64,000 nt of DNA from an uncultured Alteromonadaceae bacterium (GTDB lineage Bacteria; Pseudomonadota; Gammaproteobacteria; Enterobacterales; Alteromonadaceae), in NCBI GenBank assembly GCA_947494925.1, contig CANLWS010000007.1, positions 1 through 64,000 of the forward strand, in the 5' to 3' direction. Within the stretch, counting starts at the first letter, position 1; each line of letters opens with the position of its first letter. Below, piece by piece: positions 1-6,551 of this stretch. The notes beneath the pieces are model-generated. The model was given only the letters and a program-made list of their open reading frames with translations, was not told where the DNA came from and did no database searches. The translations under genes and the position numbers were made by a program.

Positions 1-69
1 GGATTAACACCAAATGAATCGGAAAAGCGTTACTGGAATAACTATAAACCCGTGGCCAATATTACTTGA
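1..69 (+). CDS. C-terminal end of an upstream reading frame (partial)
   Basis: Frame 1 is open from the first base of the window to a TGA at 67-69 and would encode about 22 residues ending in KPVANIT. It overlaps the TTG that opens the replication endonuclease frame by a few bases. It may be the tail of a separate upstream gene, or the N-terminal part of the same endonuclease put out of frame by an indel. The sequence to the left is missing, so this cannot be decided here. Confidence 0.35.
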   Translation, partial: GLTPNESEKRYWNNYKPVANIT

Positions 70-1319
70 CCACTACAATTAATCCTCCACAGATAGGTAG
101 CCATACAACCGTCGGAGGATGTCTAAAGCGAATGCAGGACGAAGGTTGGTGGTTAAGAAAGTTACGGCGCCTAATCACGCGAACTCGTGAAAATGTGATG
201 ATCGAGCTAAATCAGGTAAATCGTAAAAAAGGAATTTACTGTAGTGATTTAACCGCATTCTATCGGAGCCTTCAAAAACAACTGCAACTGGAAGCAATGC
301 AACATGTCTATGTGACCAATGAAGTCGGTGATGAATTCACTTTGCATGAGCTCTATGAAAAGAATGTGTCTAACCCCGTCAATCGTCGAAATGAACTGAT
401 GACTCGAATGAGTGGCTTTGAAAAGCTCTCAAAAGAGATGGGGCATGAAGGATTGTTTATCACATTGACTTGTCCTTCTCGGTTTCATAACTCCTATTCA
501 AGAAGCGGTGACCGGAACCCCAATTGGGACGGTTCGACTCCTTTTGATGGACAAAAGTATCTTTGTACAAGCTGGGCGAGAATAAGAGCTGAGCTGGATC
601 GAAGAGGCATTCGCATTTATGGCCTAAGAGTGTCAGAGCCACAACACGATGGCACACCTCATTGGCACTTGATGCTGTTTTGCCGTCCTGAACATATTGA
701 AGAACTGAAAGAAGTCACCAACCACTATTCGTTTCAGGAAGACGGAGAAGAGCAGGGGGCTGCTGAAAACAGAGTCAAGTTCGTCAATATCGATCCTCAT
801 AAAGGCTCTGCTACAGGCTATGTCGCCAAATATGTTTGCAAGAATATAGATGGAGCTAATTTAGAAGAAGGGGTTTATGGAGAAGATCCAATACTTGCTG
901 CTCAGCGCGTTGAGGCTTGGGCGAGCTGTTGGGGCATACGCCAGTTTCAGCAGATTGGCGGTGTCTCTGTGACTGTCTGGCGAGAAATTCGTAGACTCAA
1001 GAAAATTATGGACGACGACGAAGAGTTTAAAGCTATTTTCAGTGCTGCAGACAGCGGAGATTGGTCTGGATTTACACAATCAATGGGCGGTGTATTTTGC
1101 AAACGCAAAGACCAAGCAGTAAGACCACACTATGATATTGAATTTGAAAAAAGTACGGGGCTAATTAGGTCGAGTTTTTTTGATAGTACGCCAATCATGA
1201 AGCTCAAAGGAGTAGTGCACAAAGGCATTGAAATGATAACGCGGATTCACCGATGGAAAGTTGAGCGCCGTTTTGAGAAAGCCGTTTCGGCTTTCTCGCC
1301 TTCACTTGGAGTTCTGTAA
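66..1319 (+). CDS. Phage P2 gpA-type replication endonuclease (HUH), probably 5'-truncated
   Basis: This matches the catalytic part of the phage GPA replication initiator family, which nicks the phage origin for rolling-circle replication. Visible motifs, counted from the TTG at 66, are the strand near residues 131-138 (FITLTCPS), the metal-binding HUH site H199-W200-H201 (GTPHWHLMLF), and the paired tyrosines Y252 and Y256 in GYVAKYVCKN. P2 A-type proteins usually have about 700 or more residues and begin well before the WWxRxLRR segment, which here lies only 28 residues in. No ATG start exists and the other frame is open upstream, so the gene is probably a C-terminal piece or is frameshifted. 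It marks the region as prophage or satellite DNA. Family assignment is firm; functionality is doubtful. Confidence 0.85.
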   Translation: MTTTINPPQIGSHTTVGGCLKRMQDEGWWLRKLRRLITRTRENVMIELNQVNRKKGIYCSDLTAFYRSLQKQLQLEAMQHVYVTNEVGDEFTLHELYEKNVSNPVNRRNELMTRMSGFEKLSKEMGHEGLFITLTCPSRFHNSYSRSGDRNPNWDGSTPFDGQKYLCTSWARIRAELDRRGIRIYGLRVSEPQHDGTPHWHLMLFCRPEHIEELKEVTNHYSFQEDGEEQGAAENRVKFVNIDPHKGSATGYVAKYVCKNIDGANLEEGVYGEDPILAAQRVEAWASCWGIRQFQQIGGVSVTVWREIRRLKKIMDDDEEFKAIFSAADSGDWSGFTQSMGGVFCKRKDQAVRPHYDIEFEKSTGLIRSSFFDSTPIMKLKGVVHKGIEMITRIHRWKVERRFEKAVSAFSPSLGVL

Positions 1320-1331
1320 ATAAGTGTACTA

Positions 1332-1958
1332 CTAAGTTTCTTTAGAATTTGCATGGTTCAGTACTACCGCCATGTGTCTTACATGATAATCAAGACCACT
1401 TGACGGGTGGGTGTGAGTTGTATTTAGGCGAAGTTCATTGTGTTCGTCTATTTGAGATTTTGAAAACTCTTGTTCTTCTTCAATGTGAAGCTTCCAAGAA
1501 TCAAGCTTACTTTTTGCATCTGGCTGTTTAATATAGAGAAGCATACCACCATGATTATCGCCAACAGTGCCAGTGGAATACCTAGTATTTAATTGGCCCC
1601 AACCTCCTGCAATGTATGCAGGGCCTTTCCAAAGCTTTGCCTCGCCAAGCCATTCAAAACGGCCAAATTGGTGTTTAACAATAATATCTACATGGCCTCC
1701 ATGTTGAGTATCGTGTTCAGCATCATAATACCTGCCGTTTAAGAATGTGACTAATTGATTGGTAATTAGATCCTCGCCAGCATCTACCAACAGGTGTCTA
1801 CTTCGTTCTATTTGCTGAATTCCTTCATCAATATCTTCATTGAGTTGAGATACGAACACTTCAAATGTTGAAGCCGTTTTCCTCTTTAGTAGTCCTTTAA
1901 CGTGAGGGTCTATCGTTGCTAAAGCCTCAAATTCGGATACGGAGTAGCTATTCTGCAT
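1332..1958 (-). CDS. PD-(D/E)XK-type nuclease-like protein, third gene of a three-gene cassette
   Basis: Soluble protein of about 208 residues. From the alternative ATG at 1988 it would be 218, and that numbering is used here. The core reads GGHVDIIV, then WLGEAKLW: D101 followed 15 residues later by E116-x-K118, the arrangement of the PD-(D/E)XK nuclease fold, with E72 (GED) as a possible extra acidic ligand. An aromatic/glycine-rich stretch follows (GPAYIAGGWGQLNTRY). The ATG at 1958 overlaps the end of the preceding gene by 11 bp, which suggests translational coupling. It is the last gene of a minus-strand operon with two unrecognised proteins. A DNA-cleaving effector in a defence cassette is inferred from fold and position; no named family is recognised. 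Confidence 0.6.
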   Translation of the reverse strand: MQNSYSVSEFEALATIDPHVKGLLKRKTASTFEVFVSQLNEDIDEGIQQIERSRHLLVDAGEDLITNQLVTFLNGRYYDAEHDTQHGGHVDIIVKHQFGRFEWLGEAKLWKGPAYIAGGWGQLNTRYSTGTVGDNHGGMLLYIKQPDAKSKLDSWKLHIEEEQEFSKSQIDEHNELRLNTTHTHPSSGLDYHVRHMAVVLNHANSKET

Positions 1959-2385
1959 GCATACCCATAAGCATTTCTGTTGGTTCAAAATATGGAAACA
2001 GCTTGGATTTAAAGTTCTCTACTTCGTTACCTGTTGTCGGGTTGTATAAAACACCAGAATTAAACGCCGCAGAGATATATTGGTCTTCAATAGGTATTGG
2101 ATCTGAATTTGGGTCATCAATAAGTTGAAACTTCATATTCAGAAGATGAAGCCTTCCGCTAGATAAGTAATCTGTCGCTTTAATTAATTGAAGCTTCTCT
2201 TGTTCGTCCCAACTAATTTTTAGTTCAGAATGAAGGGTACCAAACGTTATGTGTTTTAATCTAACTGCTTTATCACTCACCAGAAACTTAACAATATGCG
2301 TACAAAGCTTAGAGACGTCGGAGTCACCGAGATCTCTGTGAACTTTATCGGCCCAAGTTGCAAAGTAATGCTCTGATTTTTTCAT
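1948..2385 (-). CDS. Unrecognised 145-residue protein, second gene of the cassette
   Basis: No family is recognised. The product is a soluble 145-residue protein with no signal peptide, membrane segment, cysteine cluster or nucleotide-binding loop. The first half looks helical (KVHRDLGDSDVSKLCTHIVKFL), followed by charged and hydrophobic alternation, then a proline/aspartate-rich turn near residues 90-98. It starts 10 bp after the 353-residue gene ends, and its own 3' end is overlapped by the nuclease-like gene. The three are therefore almost certainly one transcript and probably one complex or pathway. Codon and base use resemble the rest of the AT-richer island. Confidence 0.7.
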   Translation of the reverse strand: MKKSEHYFATWADKVHRDLGDSDVSKLCTHIVKFLVSDKAVRLKHITFGTLHSELKISWDEQEKLQLIKATDYLSSGRLHLLNMKFQLIDDPNSDPIPIEDQYISAAFNSGVLYNPTTGNEVENFKSKLFPYFEPTEMLMGMHAE

Positions 2386-2395
2386 CTTCCCAAGG

Positions 2396-3457
2396 CTACA
2401 GGGTATCTAAGGTTTTGTTAATTAAAAATGACAAATCTTTAAAGTCAAGGCAGTTAAATGTATGAACTTCAATTAGCCTGTCATCTACATTATCCAGCAT
2501 AGCCCTTCTTCCTGGCAATTCAATAGCGACAGGGTTCGGTTTTTGTGCGTCAGTCTGTATCTCCCAAGCTTTACCCAATCTGAATTTTGCAAGAATTTTT
2601 GCTGCGTCCTCACCTCCTCTGTGATAAACATCCTGTCGCAGGCAGTCTTGTGAACGCTTTAGCTTAATATTACTTGTGTTCCCATCTGGAGTTATGAATC
2701 CCATCGAAGTTATTCTGCCATCAGCTCTAGTGTATAGCTCATCAACTGCAGGCATCAAATTGACCGCGTGATCAAGTTCAACGCCACTACCTTCCAAAAC
2801 GAGGCGCCGCAGCGATGCAAATTGAGGCGATGCTTCAGTTCTTGGTAAGACTGAGCCATCTATTGCTAACCAGATTTGATTTGTATCTAAATCACAATAA
2901 ATAAGATTGAAACACTGAGTAACATGCCTTTTTCTCATTATGATTTCACCACCATTGTTTAGTAGTTCTTTTCCATCATCACTGAGATAGTTTGAGTCCA
3001 GCTCCATCGAAGTTGTGTAGTAAGCTTTACTGCAAAAAAGGCCCCCAGCCCGATTTGTTGAATTGTCAGCAGCATCGAAGTGAATTAGTTCCATAAGATT
3101 GTTTTCTAATTCGAGACTTTCCAGTTGGCTTGCGTCAAGAGGGTAGGGAAATTTATTGGTAAATGCGTTGTTAGTAATACTGGTCGAGCTAAGCCAATCA
3201 TGTACTTTCTTTACTTCGGCGTTTTCAAGTTCATAAACTCTAATGAACCTGCTGCCACCGATAATCAAATTAGTCCAAAAATCATCTACGCTTTTAGCAA
3301 TTGAGACATCCTGACGAGATTTGTTTACAGCTCGGTCAGTAAACTCTCGTCTGCTAATTGCAGTTACGCCAATTGTTCCACCTAACTGAGAGCGTAAAGT
3401 GTTCCAGCCAATCCTGTCATAGATAACATTAATTTTTTGGTCGAGGGCTAAGCTCAT
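2396..3457 (-). CDS. Unrecognised 353-residue protein, first gene of the cassette
   Basis: No family is recognised. It is a soluble, mixed alpha/beta protein of 353 residues with no signal peptide, no transmembrane helix and no Walker motif. The middle (about 160-205) has strand-like segments (EIIMRKRHVTQCFNLIYCDLDTNQIWLAI) and the C-terminus is hydrophobic and helical. The 240 bp upstream hold no gene and should carry the cassette promoter. Its place at the head of an operon ending in a PD-(D/E)XK-like nuclease suggests a sensor, specificity or regulatory role, but that is context only. Confidence 0.7.
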   Translation of the reverse strand: MSLALDQKINVIYDRIGWNTLRSQLGGTIGVTAISRREFTDRAVNKSRQDVSIAKSVDDFWTNLIIGGSRFIRVYELENAEVKKVHDWLSSTSITNNAFTNKFPYPLDASQLESLELENNLMELIHFDAADNSTNRAGGLFCSKAYYTTSMELDSNYLSDDGKELLNNGGEIIMRKRHVTQCFNLIYCDLDTNQIWLAIDGSVLPRTEASPQFASLRRLVLEGSGVELDHAVNLMPAVDELYTRADGRITSMGFITPDGNTSNIKLKRSQDCLRQDVYHRGGEDAAKILAKFRLGKAWEIQTDAQKPNPVAIELPGRRAMLDNVDDRLIEVHTFNCLDFKDLSFLINKTLDTL

Positions 3458-3699
3458 ATTTGCACGACTCCTTTCGATTTTTTAATTTGAATAGCGCGAA
3501 GCGCAACAGTTGTTGGGAATATTTATACACCAATTTGGCACACGTTCAATGATTGAATTTCAACATAAATCAGCAAAGAGGCTTGTATTACCGCAAAAAG
3601 TCGGTCTGGTTTGTAACTTTTGTCTTAACTTTGTTAGTTATGAATTTAAAAAGCTTCCTGCAGCAACTAAGTAGAATATTAGGTCTTGCTTGACCTCTA

Positions 3700-4581
3700 C
3701 TAGCTTGCTCTGATTAGTTCTATAAGTTTGGCTAACGTCATTGCTGGCTTGGTTCTGTGAATCATGCGGTGGCAGTTGGAACACAGAACACAAACTTCGT
3801 CTAAAGTACTGTCAAACGGCTCATCTCTTTCTGAAAGAGGGTTTTGGTGGTGACATTCAATATATCCCTCACCTAATTCACCATATGCTTTCTGAAAATC
3901 AAATCCACAGGCTTGGCAAACATACCCGTAGATCTCTTTAGCTTCCGCTACTAATTTGGGATTGCGCTCGAAGTAGGATACCTCGCGAGTTTTCCTTTCG
4001 CCTTCGGCATATTCAGCTTTGGGATCTATCTCTAGAACTTTCGGCATGTTACCGTTTCTTAGGTATTTTACATATTCGCTGGCGCTCCCAAACTGAGAGA
4101 AGCGGTCCTCTCGCACTCTATATACATTGCCGCTAGGCCTGAAATTTTTTTGATACTGTACGTCAGTCTTAAACTGTGACCAGGTAAGATCGATTTCCTC
4201 AGTCTGGAAAAAAAATACATATGGAAAATGAGCACTCCCCCAGAGTAAATCAGATACGCCCACCATTGGTTCTCTTATAAAAGCTTTGACTAAGCAAAGT
4301 GCTGGGATTTCTTCTAGACCCCCTGTAGATTTAATAAGTAAAACCGCATCTCCTTTTTTCAGCTGGCGTATTACGCTTGATGCTCCATGCGGTACTCCCC
4401 AAGCATTACACAGCCCTGTTGGGAACTCATTGTTAAGTTCACTTTGTAAGCTTAAGCGCAATTCAATTGGGGCCGCTTCTACAATTTCCCCTACGTCTAT
4501 TGAATTGAAAACGGTTTTAGGGAAATCAGAATTAGCTCCTTTTAGCCCGACGTCGTGAAAAAACAATTGCATAGCATCCAT
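3700..4581 (-). CDS. EVE-like/HNH endonuclease, candidate modification-dependent restriction enzyme
   Basis: The C-terminal 75 residues are an HNH nuclease with a zinc site: C222-x2-C225 (CQACGF), the catalytic IECHHQNPL block at 241-249, C267-x2-C270 and the H271/H275 pair (CSNCHRMIH). The N-terminal half (about 75-175) has a hydrophobic core (GDAVLLIK, a PVYG/WG-like turn, then FRPSGNVYRVR) resembling EVE/PUA-like domains that hold flipped modified bases. EVE-HNH fusions are known as restriction enzymes that cut DNA with modified cytosine, so a type IV-like role is likely. The HNH call is firm; the EVE assignment is from pattern only. An AAGGAT ribosome site lies just before the first ATG, and a second ATG at codon 4 is possible. 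The gene lies between the cassette and the tRNA. Confidence 0.75.
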   Translation of the reverse strand: MDAMQLFFHDVGLKGANSDFPKTVFNSIDVGEIVEAAPIELRLSLQSELNNEFPTGLCNAWGVPHGASSVIRQLKKGDAVLLIKSTGGLEEIPALCLVKAFIREPMVGVSDLLWGSAHFPYVFFFQTEEIDLTWSQFKTDVQYQKNFRPSGNVYRVREDRFSQFGSASEYVKYLRNGNMPKVLEIDPKAEYAEGERKTREVSYFERNPKLVAEAKEIYGYVCQACGFDFQKAYGELGEGYIECHHQNPLSERDEPFDSTLDEVCVLCSNCHRMIHRTKPAMTLAKLIELIRAS

Positions 4582-4705
4582 CCTTATTTGCTGTACGAAG
4601 TAGAAATAATATTGGTTTGGAGGGCAAGTTTAAAGCAGAAGTGAAGGGATTAAGATTTGCTACAAAGCTGCTGCAATATATAGAATATGATTGATTTGTT
4701 AGTTG

Positions 4706-4723
4706 GGGCTAACGCCTTAGCCC
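4706..4723. repeat. Inverted repeat between the EVE/HNH gene and the tRNA 3' end
   Basis: GGGCTAA at 4706-4712 pairs with TTAGCCC at 4717-4723 around a 4-nt loop. It lies just beyond the 3' end of the tRNA on the transcribed strand. No clear T-run follows on the minus strand, so it is a weak tRNA terminator at best. It could also belong to the end of the integrated island. Confidence 0.4.
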
Positions 4724-4731
4724 TTTAAAAA

Positions 4732-4808
4732 TGGTGGCCCGTCCCTGACTTGAACAGGGGACCTACCGATTATGAGTCGGGTGCTCTAACCAACTGAGCT
4801 AACGGGCC
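4732..4808 (-). tRNA. tRNA-Ile (CAT anticodon, tRNA-Ile2 type)
   Basis: A 77-nt cloverleaf on the minus strand. The acceptor arm GGCCCGT (from 4808 downward) pairs with ACGGGCC (4742-4736), followed by discriminator A and an encoded CCA (4734-4732). The D-arm has AGCTCAGTTGGTTAGAGC and the T-arm has GTTCAAGTC. The anticodon loop reads CTCATAA, giving CAT. The overall sequence matches the E. coli minor tRNA-Ile whose C34 is changed to lysidine by TilS to read AUA, rather than a methionine tRNA. Its 3' end faces the accessory region at lower coordinates, the usual geometry of tRNA-targeted integration. Confidence 0.93.
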
Positions 4809-4966
4809 ACTGGGGTAGTATGCTTGATAAGTGCAAAGGAATTGTCACTGGCGTCAAGCGGAGCGCAGTATAAGCAGTTTTCGAGGTCTTGTCATCAGTT
4901 TGTGGGGATCTTTGCGATCAATTGCTGAAATTTTATGCGTTTGATTGGATTCAATCGGTGTTGGAA

Positions 4967-4999
4967 TAAAAAAGCCCGCGTTATTGTCGCGGGCTTTTT
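4967..4999. terminator. Bidirectional intrinsic terminator
   Basis: AAGCCCGCG (4972-4980) and CGCGGGCTT (4988-4996) form a GC-rich stem with an A-run on the left and a T-run on the right, so it can work in both directions. It lies 22 bp beyond the stop of the DUF945 gene and probably ends that transcript on the minus strand. Confidence 0.85.
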
Positions 5000-5021
5000 G
5001 CGTTTTTGGGTGTTTCTTTAT

Positions 5022-6440
5022 TTACAGACCAGGCAACGGGATGGGGGTCTCGTTGATTTTGGCCTGGCTGTCAGCCAGTGTGAAGCTGGTTTTGTAACCA
5101 TCTTCAGTTTTGATAAGCAGCCCTTGTTGAGTCAGGTTTTGCAGCATCATCGGTGTTTGTTGTTCGATAATCTGCTGGATTTCTTCCGGGCTCATTGTAG
5201 CTATGTCAGGGTTAGCCATCAGTTGGTTCTGCATTTGTTGCGCCGCTATCATAGTAATCACGCCATCATCCGCTTCGAGGTGCGCGTTAGCTACCAAATG
5301 GCTTAACCAGAAGCCCGGGTCCATCAGGTTTGCTGGTAATGCATCAACATTGACGATTTTGCTGTCTGCCGTCATCACAAATTTTCCTTGCGGCAATGTG
5401 CCGTGGAAGTCTGTAACGTTAAGCTCGGGAGATGGCGTCAGGAACGTAAGCAAGTTCTCCTGAGCGAATGTCATCATTTGCGCTTGCAGGACTTCTGGTT
5501 GAGTCTGATTAAGCTCCTGGGAGAGCTTTTGATAGGCTTTGAAGAAATCGATACTAAGCTTATTAACTGCCATGCTTAGCGATAAGTCGCTTGCCACAAA
5601 CTCTGCCCCAGCGATTTCAGCAATTTTATAGTCCACTGTCACGTCAGCAAGTTTACTATCGTCAGACATCGTTGTTTGTGTTGCTAACAACGTGTCAGTT
5701 ATATCGAAGTTCTGCCCAGTGGTTTTTTCCTGGATATTGAGCTTTTTCATAAGAATTGATGCAGTTGAGTCAAACAATTCACCCTGGAAAGCTGCTATGA
5801 CGCTGCCTTTAGCATCGGCGTCAATACTGATGTCGCTAAAGCCCATTGCGAACTCAGTGCTGTCAATCATCAGTTTTTCGGAGTGGCTTTTGTAGGTGTA
5901 GCCTTCTGCGTTAAATTCACCACCACCGGCATAACCTGAGAAATCTACAACATTACCTTCGTCATTTTCAGCTGCAGTAAATGCAGGTATATTATCGCTG
6001 TAATGGCCACTGCCAGTTAGACCTGTTTTACCTTTAATTTCGTACAGAGGAAGATTTTTGTCCCAACTAATGTACTTCTCGGCGCCTTCACCAGCATAAC
6101 TTATGGACCAAGCGACCAAACCTATGCCTGCTTCCTGGCCAAAAATAACCGGCCCGTGTTCAGCCTCAATATTTACATTAAATGTAAACATGTCGGCGAC
6201 TGCCGCAGCCGCTTCTGGATCCTGTTGCGCCATTTGTGACATATCTAATGACACTTCAACGACTGCTGATGATGAGAACCAGCCAAAATTCTGGCTCTTG
6301 ATATCGGCTTTATAAGTCGGGGTTTCGTTTAAGCCGGCAACGCCATTATCAACAACCTGGTTAACTTGGGTAGAGATATATTTGGGTGTGACCAGCACGG
6401 CTGCCAGCACGACCGCTGACGCAACGATGCGTTTTTTCAT
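5022..6440 (-). CDS. ydgA: YdgA-like DUF945 family periplasmic protein
   Basis: A 472-residue exported protein with an N-terminal signal or anchor (KKRIVASAVVLAAVLVTP). Features of the DUF945/YdgA family include the early GWFSSSAVVEVSLD segment (residues about 53-66), the extended beta-rich body, and a C-terminal region with QGLLIKTEDGYKTSFTL. It is acidic and Ala/Asp/Glu rich. The family has no established biochemical role; an envelope or periplasmic function is inferred from the export signal. It is a single-gene unit ending at the terminator near 4980. It is the first chromosomal-backbone gene after the tRNA-linked island. Confidence 0.85.
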   Translation of the reverse strand: MKKRIVASAVVLAAVLVTPKYISTQVNQVVDNGVAGLNETPTYKADIKSQNFGWFSSSAVVEVSLDMSQMAQQDPEAAAAVADMFTFNVNIEAEHGPVIFGQEAGIGLVAWSISYAGEGAEKYISWDKNLPLYEIKGKTGLTGSGHYSDNIPAFTAAENDEGNVVDFSGYAGGGEFNAEGYTYKSHSEKLMIDSTEFAMGFSDISIDADAKGSVIAAFQGELFDSTASILMKKLNIQEKTTGQNFDITDTLLATQTTMSDDSKLADVTVDYKIAEIAGAEFVASDLSLSMAVNKLSIDFFKAYQKLSQELNQTQPEVLQAQMMTFAQENLLTFLTPSPELNVTDFHGTLPQGKFVMTADSKIVNVDALPANLMDPGFWLSHLVANAHLEADDGVITMIAAQQMQNQLMANPDIATMSPEEIQQIIEQQTPMMLQNLTQQGLLIKTEDGYKTSFTLADSQAKINETPIPLPGL

Positions 6441-6551
6441 GGAGAACTTCCTATGTCTGACTTCTTCCGTTGTAATAAGAGCGGAATAGTAATTTTATTT
6501 TGAGTTTACGCCTGTAAGCGCTGGCAGTCATGCCTGCGCTTACGGCTTGGG

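Noticed and set aside
4732-4808. tRNA-Met from the CAT anticodon
   Set aside because: The acceptor and anticodon arms match the lysidine-modified tRNA-Ile2 type (GGCCC acceptor, CGACTCATAATCGG arm) instead of initiator or elongator Met tRNA.
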